NCBI RefSeq assembly: GCF_964656455.1 | Contig: NC_135715.1 | Coordinates: forward strand, 174,498,437-174,562,436 | Source: Halichoerus grypus | Lineage: Eukaryota; Chordata; Mammalia; Carnivora; Phocidae | Reading direction: 5' to 3' | DNA: 64,000 nucleotides | Part shown: in pieces, positions 22,746 through 33,840 of the stretch | How positions within the stretch are numbered: the first letter of the stretch is position 1 | Layout of the letters: each line of letters opens with the position of its first letter | Position numbers and translations under genes: made by a program | Notes under the pieces: model-generated | The model's database searches: none | Told to the model about the DNA's origin: nothing | Seen by the model: the letters and a program-made list of their open reading frames with translations, nothing else

Positions 22746-24562
22746 ACACAGCTCATCTCCAAGGTATCTTCTTTAGCTCTTCTCATCTTGGGTGATATCC
22801 TTGCCTTACTAATCTCATAGGGGCTGCATCAAGAGTCAAAATTGGTTGAAGTGGGATGTGGGGAGAATGGACTCTTAAAAGGAAAGTCAATAATGTTTTG
22901 TATGATATAAGTACAAAGGACAGAGAGTCTTGGTCAGCCACGTACTCTACCTAACCATCCTTGAGACATTATAAAAATAAATGGAACACTGTGAAACTCC
23001 ATGATAAAAAAACCTCTCCCATCCTCTTTTTGGATGGAGACTTGACTCTGGAGGGCCATGAAAGCTTTCTCCTATCTGCTAGATGGGTAGGAGTTCAAAG
23101 TCCAGTAAACCCCTCCCCCAAGCTGCTGCCTATGGGGTCTCCACTAGTGATCTCTCTCACTGACCTCTTTCCTACTATGAAGACCCCAAGCATTCAAAGG
23201 AAAAGCCCTGGTAATGGACTTTCAGGACACACTGGGGCTGAAAGAGACCAGGGATTTTTTTTTTTTTTTTAAGTTCTGGGCATAGGGCATGTGCTAATTG
23301 GCCTGGGTCTAGCTATGAAATAAATTGCTATCATCATTATTTTATTCTCTGAAGGAGACAACCTCAGGTTAGTATTTCAAAGAAGAATGAGTCACTGGAA
23401 AGGTTTAAAAGTACCTGCTAATTATTTCTTTAAAGAAAAACCTGAACTTTGGGAGAAAGGAGTTAGACACAGCATCAACTGGCCATTAAGATGAAAGAGC
23501 CAAGTTACCTGGGCTGCTTTGGGAGGCCCAGAAATAACAAGAGTGCCCCTTGTATTTGCAGAGCAGATTTCCCTGCAGAGGCTCTTCCACAGACATTATC
23601 TCACTGACCCTGAATTCCTGAGAGAGGAACAGCCCACTGCTGGCTTTGTTATCCCTTTCTTTCCACCTCATTATGATGTGAGGAGGCTGAGGGAAAACAG
23701 GTCAGTGCTAAGAAGGGATGGGGGTCTTTCAGTTGTTTGTGGAGTAAGCATATGCACAGCTGCTTAGAATCGTAAGGCCCCCGAGCTGGGAGATGTCTGG
23801 TCAGGTAGTGGATTCCAAAAGTGTTTGGGATTTATTCTAATAAAATTATGAAGAATCCCAAGTTAAAACAGAAGATCAATTCTAAGGTAAGTTCAGATTA
23901 ATACTTATTTAGTATCAAGTCCATCAATGAGAATAATGAGGTTCATTTGATGAATACAAAATTTTGCAACCAGTCACCTGGAGCTCAATGACCACAGAGA
24001 TGAAGCACGTTATGGTTCACACTTAAATTTTTTTTAAAACCCTCCAAGATCCCTTTATGCCAATTCTTTCTAGGATCTTGAGTGGCTCAAGAACTTAGGT
24101 TAGTTAGTGTTATGGTCAACAGAGACATTTCCAGACATGTCCAAGAGGAGAAGGAGATGAAGGCTGCTATCCAGGAGAAGACAGTGGCCCAGTTTCAGAG
24201 AGGATGCAGTTGTATTTTTCATATCGGAGAGGATAGGGAGTGACAAGTTCTAGGAGAGCACAACCCTGTGCCTTACCCAAAGGCTACATCCCAAGTGAAC
24301 CTCTGATAGGGCTTTCACATGGTTGGCCAGTGACGAAGTATTGGATATTGAGACTCTGGGAGCTGGGACTAGGTCCTCTGGCCAAACCTGATCCCTGGAA
24401 AGTTGAATTTAAATTGGTCATGCAGATCTGTCCAGTGGGTGTCTTCTGAAAGACTGCTGACCAAAGAATGCAACCAAAAAGAGTGAGAAGTGGGGGACAC
24501 AAAAATGGACTTTTTAACCACCCTGCGATCTGGGGCTTAGACATAGATTTTGTTGCACATAC
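22746..24562. other. Mostly unassigned non-coding DNA
   Basis: One of the longer stretches with no repeat I can name. Holds a T-run of about 15 at 23256-23270. Short frames on both strands (for example 23519-23767 plus, 23486-23671 minus) are not protein-like. Confidence 0.4.
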
Positions 24563-24579
24563 AAGAATTTTATTATAAG

Positions 24580-24731
24580 GAACCTGGTGGCTTGGTCAGT
24601 TAAGTGTCTGCCTTCAGCTCAGGTCATGATCCCGGGGTCCTGCTTCTCCCTCTGCCTGCTGCTCCCCTTGCTTGTGCATGCTCTCTCGCTCACTTGCTCT
24701 CTCAAATAAACAAATAAAATATTTTTTAAAA
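24580..24731 (+). mobile_element. CAN-SINE with internal deletion
   Basis: Tail 'ctctctcaaataaacaaata' and body 'cagctcaggtcatgatcccg' identify a carnivore SINE. Compared with the copies at 47189 and 50031 it lacks about 43 bp between 'ggggtcc' and 'tgcttctccc', including the tRNA B-box region, with 'cctg' homology at the junction. Exact 17-bp target-site duplication 'aagaattttattataag' at 24563-24579 and 24732-24748. Confidence 0.95.
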
Positions 24732-24767
24732 AAGAATTTTATTATAAGAATAAAGGAAATTCCCATT

Positions 24768-25115
24768 TGCCATGGGGTGAATGTTGTGTTCTCCCAAAAG
24801 TGATATATTGGAACCTAATGCTTAAGGTGATGGTATTAGGGCCTTTGGGAGGTGATTAGGTCATGAGGGTGGAGCCCTCGTGAATAAGATTAGAGCTCTT
24901 ACAGAATAGATCCCAGAGAGATCCCTCACCCTCACCCTTTCCACCATGGGAAGGTAAATGAGAAGTCTGTGATCTGGAAAAGGGCCTTCACCTTACCATG
25001 CTGATACCCTGATGTTGGACTTCCAGCTTCCAAAACTGTGAGAGATGAAATTGTGTTGTTGATAAATTATCCAGCCTGTGGTATTTAGTTAGAGTAGCCC
25101 AAACGGTCTGAGACA
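24768..25115 (+). mobile_element. Solo LTR of ERVL-MaLR type (MLT1-like)
   Basis: Sense LTR: 'ggtgatggtattagggcct', 'ttgggaggtgattaggtcat', 'gagggtggagccctcgtgaa', 'gacttccagcttccaaaac', and the 3' end 'tagcccaaacggtctgagac'. No internal retroviral coding text lies beside it. Inverted relative to the copy at 19894. Confidence 0.8.
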
Positions 25116-25844
25116 CCAGTCCACACCTTGAGCGTGACAGAGCAATTCACATCCATTGCACCAGCCCTGACTGTTTCTGGCACCTCCACTTCCCCAAGCT
25201 TACTCCCTTTTCCTTTGGGTTCAGCCTTCCTCTCTCCAGGCATCCATCTTTCTCTTCTAGGTCTTAATTTCCTCCAAACATTGTACTTCCTGATGAGCAC
25301 ATCATGGGACAAAGAGGTGGTTCATCAATGGTGGTTGTCAGCATCAGTGCTGAGTAACATCAGGGCAGGTAGATTATTTTCAAGGGGAGCTTATTCTCTA
25401 AAGACTACCTCACCCTCTTAGGGGCTACATTTTATGCCTTATCCACTGATGGGTAAGTCTAGTTTAGACTCTACAGCCAGTTTCATTTCTAAGATGCCAG
25501 CTTTCTCAACAGGGTGGAGGCTATAACTTCTGCTTGATCTTCCCTCTCCAGGAGCTTAGGTAGGTAATGCTGTCTGACCCACAGAAGCAGTGACCTGGGA
25601 TAAGTAATCTGAACCTAAGGGAAGAGCCTTTCCTCCCTATCTTTCTTCCGTCGAGAAGCTCCCATATGTAAGTAATGATCACATGGGTTACTAGCAAATC
25701 CATGAGAGGTCTTGATGAGATAGGAACCATTGGTTTCAATTTTCTGTGAAAGGACTCAGGTGCCAAAAGTTCCATCCTATGTATGGTTCTCTTGTACTTA
25801 CTTCCTATCATTTCTTCCTTTTCTTGTTATACTCCTGAGGAGAA
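25116..25844. other. Unassigned non-coding DNA
   Basis: No repeat or gene recognised. Overlapping frames on opposite strands at 25085-25421 are typical chance frames. Confidence 0.4.
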
Positions 25845-25950
25845 AAACACCATGCCAGAGTCAGAATGCCTGAGTTCTAGTTCTGCCAATTAACTGCACA
25901 TGTGGCCCTGAGCAGGCTTCCTACCCAGCCTGTAAACTGAGGAAACTAGG
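25845..25950 (+). repeat. MIR SINE fragment
   Basis: Sense MIR: 'ccagagtcagaatgcctgag', 'ttctagttctgccaattaac', 'atgtggccctgagcaggctt', 'gtaaactgaggaaac'. Confidence 0.6.
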
Positions 25951-26537
25951 TGGAGCTATGTACCCATCACCCCCATCTTCTGTGAACTTCCAAGTCCCTC
26001 ACCCATGTACAATCAGAACTAACACAGCACAGTATTAATGGCCATTCACAGGCCCTGGAGGGTGGCAGGGGGAGCCAAAGGAAACAAGTGGGATGTTCAA
26101 CTAGCTTCAAACAGGAAGACACTTTTGGTTCACTCAGGCCGAGGATGAAAAGCATTCCAGAGAGCTGAGGTGGTGCTGGGACAAGGCTCCATGCTCCCTG
26201 AGGGCTCTGAGCAATGGAGAAGAGGCATGGAAAAAACAGAGAGCCCCCCATTAGGGTCTGGGTCTCAAACCTGACCCAGTAGGAACTGGGAACAAGGGGA
26301 GAATAAAATAATTGCTCCTCAGGGAACATGACCAAAAGAGCAATGAGCACCCCCACACACACAGACCTCCTCCCTGCAGGAGAAAGAATGAATGCAGGGT
26401 GAAACAAGGGAACAAGTTGGCTTTTGGAATGAATCCTGAGATGCTTTGAAGCTGAGACCACCCCGTGATTTATGAGTCTAGCAAAACCTAAGAGTAATCA
26501 AGGTCCAGGTAACAATGGTAAGCAACACTTTCATTGT
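25951..26537. other. Unassigned DNA with a 164-residue antisense open frame
   Basis: A minus-strand open frame (25967-26461) covers most of this stretch. Its translation is Leu/Pro/Ser-rich with no domain, repeat or signal I recognise, and there is no promoter or conserved context. I treat it as chance. Confidence 0.4.
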
Positions 26538-26540
26538 CTT

Positions 26541-26581
<41 letters not shown>

Positions 26582-26602
26582 TTCACACACACACACACAC
26601 AC
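26538..26602. repeat. Compound (TC)n(AC)n microsatellite
   Basis: A pyrimidine TC tract of about 45 bp with one interruption, directly followed by about nine AC units. Confidence 0.95.
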
Positions 26603-27829
26603 ATGACTATCACCACCAACAACAACTGTATAAGTCCTTCAACTTCCTCCTGCCTGAAAACTCATCTGGGAAATTTTATAGTAGAAAGTAAGAAAAAAGA
26701 TGTGGCATCCAAGCTGTTTCTCATGAGTAAATAGATTCCACATGGCAAGGGAAAGGTCAAGGAGAAAGCAACTCTTGTGAGGACAAAAGAGAAGGGAATA
26801 GGTGTGGACAGACTTTCATCTTACCAGCACTCCAAGATGTGGTATACTGGGTCTCAAGCAGAGCCCCATGCCTGGAAATTTCCATGTCATGGCCACAAGC
26901 TCTCAGCCCTGCACACAGAGCAAGGAGTCCATGTTCTTCAGGTCCTGCAGGTTGGCCACCATATTATGAGACTTAGAATCTGCCTTTTGAGTCTGATTCT
27001 CAGTATTTTTTCTGTAAAATGGAAATAAGGATTCTTTCGCCCAGCATAGCTTAATGGAGATAAGATTCAGGAAATAATGAGAGAATTGAAGGGGTTTTGT
27101 GGATCTGGGAAGCAAGAAATTATGCCTGAACCAGGGTCTGAACCAATGCAGAATTTCTCATCAGGGAGAGAGATGTTCAGGTCATGGAAATGGCTGAAGG
27201 AGCAAGAAGAGCAAGTCCTGGGAACACAATGGTTCAGTAGCGGGCAGAGGAAAAGGAGCCAGAAATGAAGACCCAAAAGGAAGTGTTGAGAAGTAGTGGA
27301 GCCATAAAAACCTGAACAAAGGTGATCTGAGAAAATAATCATTTGTGTCAAGCAGATTTCTTAAGAAGTCAAGCTTTGTTCTTCTTACAGCCTATGTATC
27401 CCCAAAAGCACAGTGGGGATCAAGCAGAGCACAGAAAATGACTATTAGAGGAGAGAATACATGTGACATTTGTTGTAAGCCTGGCGAGAAGTGTAGAGGC
27501 TAGTCCATTTCTCCCTGGTCGTTTGCTGTGCCAACACTGGACATCTAACACAGCTTCTCTGTGTTGGCCTCAGCCAGTATTTATCTAAATCCTTAGTGGC
27601 TTGGGCTCAGAAGGTGCAGGCTGTAAATCCAGCTACTCCTGTGCAACTGACTCCAAAGGGAAACGTGAGCCTCAAGTGGGGTGACACGTACTGCCGCCAA
27701 ATAGTCAGGATCTCCTCTCCCCAAAACCTGGTCTGCCTTAGAACAGGATGAGGATCTCAAAGTTCTTTTCAAAGGAACCACATTTGCCACCTGAAAATCT
27801 TTTCATACAACCACACCCAAAATAAATTC
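26603..27829. other. Unassigned non-coding DNA
   Basis: A MIR-like scrap at about 26985-27035 ('ttttctgtaaaatggaaata') is too short to call. The rest shows nothing recognisable. Confidence 0.4.
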
Positions 27830-28300
27830 GCTTCCATAGCAAATATTTATGGAAAACCTCCAAGTGCAGTCCATTGGGATGGGCCCTGAGAGGCACTGAA
27901 ACATGAGTCCCCACCCTCCACATAGTGGGGAAGGCAGACTCTTACACAGTGACCACTAGCCAGACTGTGCTAAGTATCATCACAGAAATATAAACAAAAT
28001 GCAATAGGGACCCAAGTGGTAATCATTAATTCTGCACCCGTGAGATCCAGGAAGGCTTTAGAGAGGAGGTACCATCTGAACTAGGTCCTGATGCTGAAAT
28101 GGATTTTTATATTCAGAGAAGGCAAAATGTATTTCAAGCTGAGTGAATATGGCAGGCAAAGTTTTGGCAACAGGAAAGGTTTTCTGCTTTAAGGAATAAG
28201 TTGATGATTTGGGACCTCAGTCTGTATTCATTGTCAAGTCAAGAAATGTTTATGAGCAAGGGTGTGATAGGATTGGTTCTGCTCTTTACACGGAGTTTTC
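27830..28300 (-). repeat. Diverged L2 LINE fragment (antisense)
   Basis: Antisense L2-like order: 'agcaaatatttatggaaaac', 'atataaacaaaatgcaatag', 'aggaaggctttagagaggag', 'gtaccatctgaactaggtcc'. Strongly diverged; edges are guesses. Confidence 0.5.
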
Positions 28301-29176
28301 TGGCCAGAATGAGGAGAGAGAATGGAAGCGTGGAGGACTGAGGGAGGATACTTCTTGGAAAGCTATTGGCAGAGTCCAGAAGAGGAACCACCAATATCCT
28401 AAAGAATAAAAAAGCATTGGGATAGAAAATATCAAATGTTGTTTCAAGGTTTTCCAGAGTCTGCTAATAAAGAACACAGAAGGTACGGGACTGGGAAACT
28501 AAAGTGGAGATAAAATTATTTTTAGACAAGTTGAATCTGTCACAGGTAAATGACTCAGCAAGAGAAGAGTCAGGAACCTGTGTTGGAGATGACTGCAATG
28601 CAACCTTATGGAGGTTAGGTTCTGAAGGCCACACTCAAGGTCAATTTTGAGCAGAGGCAAAATGAACCATGCGAGTCCCTCAGGGAGATGCAACATCTGA
28701 AACTGAGATCCAATCACGCTGGAAGTCCAGTAGGACCAGAGATTGTTCCAGAGGTGGAAGGGCCATTGGGCCACCAAGAAAAGTAGCAGGTTTGTGTCCT
28801 AGGGTCTGTTATAAGAGGAACACTAGAAGCCCATTTGCCATTACCAGCTCACTGAGTAGAATGGTGATCAGAACCACCTGCATGAGCTAAATTGTTGCCT
28901 GTTCACCATGCAGTTGATGCTATGTTGAGTTGGGCATCATGGACCTCTTTGTGAGTGAGCCTACTTCAAGCACTGGCTGTGAAATGCCCATGCAGAGAGA
29001 AGGGATCAAGAAGTACTGAGGGCTGGAAACAGCACACTGGGGAGTGCTGAGGGCTGACTGAAGGAATGTGATCAAAGGAGGAAGAGCCAAAGAAGAATCA
29101 AAGAAGGAGAGTGAGGGGGTATTAAGAGTTGTGGAAGTCAAGGAATGACAAGGAAGAGAAGGACATCAAGAAAGAG
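28301..29176. other. Unassigned non-coding DNA
   Basis: Possibly more diverged LINE text, but no motif is clear enough to call. Confidence 0.35.
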
Positions 29177-29186
29177 AGGGCCTTTG

Positions 29187-29371
29187 GGGCACCTGGGTGG
29201 CTCAGTCAGTCAAGCAGCTGCCTTCCGCTCAGGTCATGATCCCAGAGTCCTGGGATTGAGCCCCTCATTGGGCTCCCTGCTCAGCAGAGAGCCTGCTTCT
29301 CCCTTTCCCTCTGCCTGCTGCTCTGCCTACTTGTGCTCTCTCTCTGTCAAATAAATAAATAAAATCTTTAA
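29187..29371 (+). mobile_element. CAN-SINE (tRNA-Lys type)
   Basis: Head 'ggcacctgggtggctcag', body 'gctcaggtcatgatcccaga', then 'gggctccctgctcagcagag' and tail 'caaataaataaataaaatc'. Its A-tail runs into a large GAAA microsatellite. Target-site duplication 'agggcctttg' at 29177-29186 and 29489-29498 encloses SINE plus microsatellite, so the microsatellite grew from the tail. Confidence 0.96.
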
Positions 29372-29387
29372 AAAAGAAAGAAAGAAA

Positions 29388-29446
<59 letters not shown>

Positions 29447-29488
29447 GAAGGAAGGAAGGAAGGAAGGAAGGAAGGAAGAAAGAAAGAA
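29372..29488. repeat. (GAAA)n-(GGAA)8-(GAAA)n microsatellite from SINE tail
   Basis: About 117 bp of purine repeat: GAAA units from about 29375, eight GGAA units at 29446-29477, then GAAA again to 29488. Confidence 0.97.
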
Positions 29489-29627
29489 AGGGCCTTTGAA
29501 TGCTAAATTCCATTAAAAGAAGGAGGCTTCAAAGTCCTCTGATGAGATTGATACAGCAGTGTTATCAATATGTTAAAAATAGAAAGCCTCCATGAATGAT
29601 AAAAATGGCAGCCAAGTTATAAAGGTT

Positions 29628-29659
29628 GTGGGGGGTTAAGATAGTGGGGGGTTAAGAAA
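29628..29659. repeat. 16-bp tandem duplication, two units
   Basis: 'gtggggggttaagata' at 29628-29643 is repeated as 'gtggggggttaagaaa' at 29644-29659, with one mismatch at the 15th base. Confidence 0.9.
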
Positions 29660-29799
29660 TGAAGGCATTGAGCTACATTCTTCCGAAATTTGACCATAGA
29701 AGAAAGGAGAAAAATTGAGGGATTCTGAGGCAGAAGCAGAGATAAGGAAACACTTTTAAGAGCATGGGTTGGTTTATAAGAAAATCCCCAGTTATTCGT

Positions 29800-30010
29800 C
29801 TATAGTAATAATAGCTAACACTTATTGAACATTTACTGTGTGCACTGATGTAGTTAAACTTAGTTAACCCTCAAGACAAATACTATTATCCACCAAAAGA
29901 AACTGAGGGGATGACAGTAAAGAGGTCAAGCAAATATCCCCAAATCCCACAGCTGTTAAAGGGTAGAGACAGGATTGCAAATAACCAGTCTGACTCTGGG
30001 GCCCCACTTA
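29800..30010 (-). repeat. MIR SINE relic (antisense)
   Basis: Antisense MIR nearly in full: 'aataatagctaacacttatt', 'gaacatttactgtgtgcact', 'agacaaatactattatccac', 'agaggtcaagcaaatatccc', 'gtagagacaggattgcaa'. Confidence 0.7.
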
Positions 30011-31189
30011 CTCTCCTGTGTAGAGCAGATGGAGGTTCCAGATGTCACATCTCAGAGACCAAGCACTGGTCTTAGTTCAGAAGCTTCCTATAGCCTGCCC
30101 CCATTCATTCCCAGGATTTTGAACATTGCTTTCACTCATTCCTAGAATTTCACACATTACATCTATGTGGTATTATAGGGGTATTCGACGTGAATGACAC
30201 ATGGATCAATATCCCTGTCCTTCTGCTTGGATACCACTGAGAGTCTTCTAGGATGCCCATACTACTTATGTCCCGACTTCTCCCTCCCACACTGAATAAT
30301 AGGACTGCATGCAGAGTCACCTCCCTGGCCCCTGAACTCACAACAGGTGAAAAGCCAAGAAGCAAAAAGAGGAGGGGGTGAAAACAAGTCCTCTCAACTA
30401 TGCCAGAGATGAGCTGAGGGGCCACAGGAGGCAAGGGGTGCAGTTAGGGGTACCTATCTGAAGAATTTCCCTGGTCTACAGCATGATGTGAAATTACCAA
30501 TCAGAACTGAGAAACACAGGTGGTGTTGGGTAAAGAACCTGAGCCAAAGGGTGTAGAAGAAGTCAGCCCCACCGTTGTGGCACTGCCATCCTATTGACAC
30601 ATTTTTTATTGAGCAAGTGCTATTGATCTTGACCATGCCGGGCAACGGGACCACACAGTTCCGTCGGAGAGGCTGTGCTAAGACATGTGAACAACTGAGA
30701 AGAATAGTGGGGTATGAGGGCTGTGCTTCAAAGGAGAGAGACTCCCTGAGGGCTGAAATGGCCATGGTTATGGTCAAGGTGGGACATAGCTCTGCAGCAA
30801 GCTGTTCTAGGGGAAAGCTGATAGTGCATGTCATTCTGGGGGGGGCCTGGGAACATGGCAGGGGGACAGTGCTGGAACCTCCGGATGGAGTTGGTAAGAA
30901 GACAGCTTCATCAGAGTGGTGTATGAATGAATTCTGGGGAGAAGTAGTTGATAAAGTGGAATTAAAAAGGAGATGAGTTTGGGGTATAACTTTAGAACAA
31001 GAGATAATCCTGAAGATGGTGGAAGGTGGGGTGTGTGAGGGTATTTTGTGCCACAGGCAGTGGATAAAGAAGATTATCCAGAGCAATTGCATAGTACAGG
31101 GCAAGATGGGGCCAGCACAGAGCACATTAGAAAAGTGGAGTGATATTATCTACTGTCTGATCTGGTCTAACCAGTAATACACTGACCTC
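30011..31189. other. Unassigned DNA with the longest open frame of the window
   Basis: Holds a minus-strand frame of 223 residues (30454-31125), overlapped antisense by a plus frame of 133 residues (30575-30976). Neither has a domain, signal peptide pattern or family match I recognise; the minus translation has two hydrophobic patches and scattered Cys. No splice, promoter or poly-A context singles it out. Most likely chance or a decayed repeat. Confidence 0.4.
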
Positions 31190-31390
31190 TTGGGTCACAG
31201 TTTACAAAATACTTTCATAGTCATTTTCTTACCAAATTTATGCACAGTCTTTTCAACTCCTTTTTTTTTTTCAAAGAAAGAGAAAATTAGAAGATGCATG
31301 ACTTTGCCAAGATCCTTCAGCCAATGAGTGGCTAACCTGTCTTCTGACTCCAGCTTCCCTCTCAAATGTCCTCCAGTGGCTTTCTTGACC
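31190..31390 (-). repeat. MIR SINE relic (antisense)
   Basis: Degraded antisense MIR: 'acaaaatactttcatagtca', 'atgactttgccaagatcctt', 'cagccaatgagtggctaacc', 'cttctgactccag'. Interrupted by a T-run at about 31260. Confidence 0.5.
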
Positions 31391-32490
31391 TCGGGCCAGT
31401 GAGAACACCAGAGTTTGTCCCCAATTGCTCTCACACTCTCACATCTGGGAGGTGTCAGCTGTTTAGATTATAGTCTTTTATTTACATACCCTACACTCAA
31501 ACACACAAAGCAGCATATAAAGCAAGGACGATTCATTAGTCCATACAGGCAAAGTGATGTCCCCTTCCCTCAAATCTGGGCTATGCCAGTGTGAGTGATT
31601 TAGAGAGGACCTGGAATCACCACACAAGGGCCTGGGTCTCCATATGCTTTTCCTTAGAGACCGAAACTCTCAGCACAAGGGAATGGACTGGCTCACAGAA
31701 CCCTACTGACTGCACCCTCCTCTGGGTGACTCAGACATGAGATAGGGTCTAGCCAGAGCATCTAATTACACAGGCCAGGTCAGGCTCTGGAATCAAAGCC
31801 CCGCTCACTTCCAGGCTACTGGCCTCCAAGGTGGCAGAGAAGACAGCCGCAGGCGAGGGGCAGGGGACCCACGTTGGAACCGACTTCAGCAGTCCTTGGT
31901 CCCAGGCAAGCCTGCTCTACAGACTGGGAAAGGTAATAAAGGGCTTTAATGGAGGTTTTATTATGGGCTGGGAGGCAAAACTTGGTTATCCACCTGGCAA
32001 CCTGCTCTGAGAAACAAGCAGGTTCCTTTCATGTGGCAACTCTGACATGCTGAGATCATGCTGAAGAGCGGGGAGGCAGGGCTCTGAATTTCTGCAACTC
32101 AGCACAGCCTTTGTGGGAGATGCCCAGGCAGCTCAGAGCCGGGGCTGCTGGGCCAGGCCTGCAGGCGGGTTGGGCAGGGGATGAGGAGCAAGGCTCGGTG
32201 GAGGTCGTCAGCCCAGCCCATGGAGAAGCCGGCACCTCTCCTCATCACACAGAGGGACAACAAGCTCTGCTGGCAGGTCCCAGGGACCAGGACCTCCCCA
32301 GCTGCATATTTACTTTCTTTTCTTAAAAGAAAAAGTCCACTAGTTCAGAAGCGGCTGCCAATCACTTGGAAAACTCGTTACAAATACAGATCGTTGCTTC
32401 AGACTACAAAGACCTGGCTTTTGATAATCGGCCTGGTTTAGAGATGAATTCATTAGAAAATCTGGAGGAAAGTGAAATATCTTATTTTGT
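31391..32490. other. GC-richer unassigned stretch
   Basis: Local GC is higher, with no repeat I recognise. Includes an exon-like segment at 31815-31932 (open in one frame, AG before and GT after), which I do not claim as a gene. Confidence 0.4.
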
Positions 32491-32580
32491 GGTGGTAAAA
32501 TATACCTAACATAAAATGTACAATTTTCACCATTTTTAAGTGTACAGTTCAGTGGCCTTAAATACATTCACACTGAAACA
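32491..32580. repeat. Short interspersed repeat fragment, probably LINE
   Basis: 'gtggtaaaatatacctaaca', 'ttttcaccatttttaagtgt', 'acagttcagtggccttaaat' and 'acattcacactg' follow a common old mammalian repeat motif I remember without a secure family name. Confidence 0.5.
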
Positions 32581-33224
32581 ATTATTTTTAAGAAAGAACC
32601 ATTAAATGTCTAGAATTGGGTAGAATGATTCTTAGGGGGAAAATCTGTTGTCACTGACGTACATATGAGCAAACTATGCGTCAGCACTGTACTGTACTCT
32701 AGTGGGTAAAGTTGTTTCTCACGGTGGTGTGATCTAACAGCTCTGAAACAGCTGTACCTGTGTCCCGGGGTTGAGCAAATAAGTAAATGGATGTCAGATA
32801 CAAGGAGCCATGTTTCTCACTGTTAAGAGTGGGAGGTTACAGATAAGGAAGGGGATGAACCATGTGGTTCTGGATTAGCCAGAGATAGCCGTATGAACTC
32901 ATGCTTAGCCTAATATAGATCATGATGGGTATATATGAAAATAATTATAGATATATATGTTGGTATACACATACGTATTTTCTTGATCTGACCACTAAGA
33001 GGGCCTAGAAGCAATGACATTCTACTAGCAACAAGCACACCCAACACCCAGATCTTCGTTGCTAATACCATTATACAACAAAAGGAACGAGGGCTCTTGA
33101 TTCTAGGGCTGGGGCAGGGAAAATATAAGATGAGCCTAGAGCATCCTTATAGGGCCAGGAAGTATGGGAGTGCTCAAAACACAAAACAATAGGAGTATGT
33201 CAAAAAGAAGTAGGAACCCAACAG
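32581..33224. other. Unassigned non-coding DNA
   Basis: AT-rich, nothing recognised. Confidence 0.4.
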
Positions 33225-33840
33225 AACTCCCAGTGGTTAAAGCTGAAACAATTTAAGCAACGTATCATAGCATTAGATTATATAACCCAAAGTATAAAAT
33301 AAATACACATGCATCCATACTGACACAACTAAATGCTTGAATAAATAAATGGTAGAGAATAGATAAGTTTCCCATGCAGAAAAATACCAAATAATTTATG
33401 TAGGTACTACCCTCTTAAGGAGTGAAGTGTAACCCTCTACCTCTTCGATGAAGGTAATCTTAGTGTCTTGTTTACAGAGATTACAGTATGAAGAGAAATT
33501 AAAAAGTAATTTTGCAGTGGAAAAACCTGACAAATACTACCTAAGCCAGATGACCAAGGTCAATAGCATGTGCTCTTGATACAATACATTGAGAATGGTA
33601 CTGCAGCTCTGTAGAATTCCTCTCAAAAACATGCCCTCATTCTCTCTCTCTCTAAAATAAATAAATAAATCTTTAAAATAATAATGTTTCAATATTGATT
33701 CATTAGTTATGACAAATGTACCATCACAATGTAAGATGTCAACAATAGGGGAAACTGTGGGATATATGAGAACTCTCTGTACTATCTTTGCTACTTTTCT
33801 ATATGTCTAAAAATATACTTAAAATAGAAAGTTTATATAA
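33225..33840 (+). repeat. Old L1M-type 3'UTR fragment
   Basis: Same order as 7860-8532 and continuing further to the end: 'gcatccatactgacacaact', 'aaaataccaaataatttatg', 'aacctgacaaatactaccta', 'ttcaatattgattcattag', 'acaataggggaaactgtggg', 'gaactctctgtactatcttt', then an A-rich end. Interrupted at 33633-33680 by a SINE tail fragment. Confidence 0.75.
33633..33680 (+). mobile_element. Severely 5'-truncated CAN-SINE (tail only)
   Basis: Only '(TC)n' plus 'aaaataaataaataaatctt' and 'taaaata' remain, matching the last about 50 bp of a carnivore SINE. It splits the L1M 3'UTR. No clear target-site duplication seen. Confidence 0.65.

Noticed and set aside
25967..26461. 164-residue minus-strand frame as a gene
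   Set aside because: No domain, no conserved context, no splice or promoter signal, and length is within what chance gives in this much DNA.
29265..29513. Phe/Leu/Ser-rich minus frame of 82 residues
   Set aside because: It is the antisense reading of the GAAA/GGAA microsatellite and the CAN-SINE.
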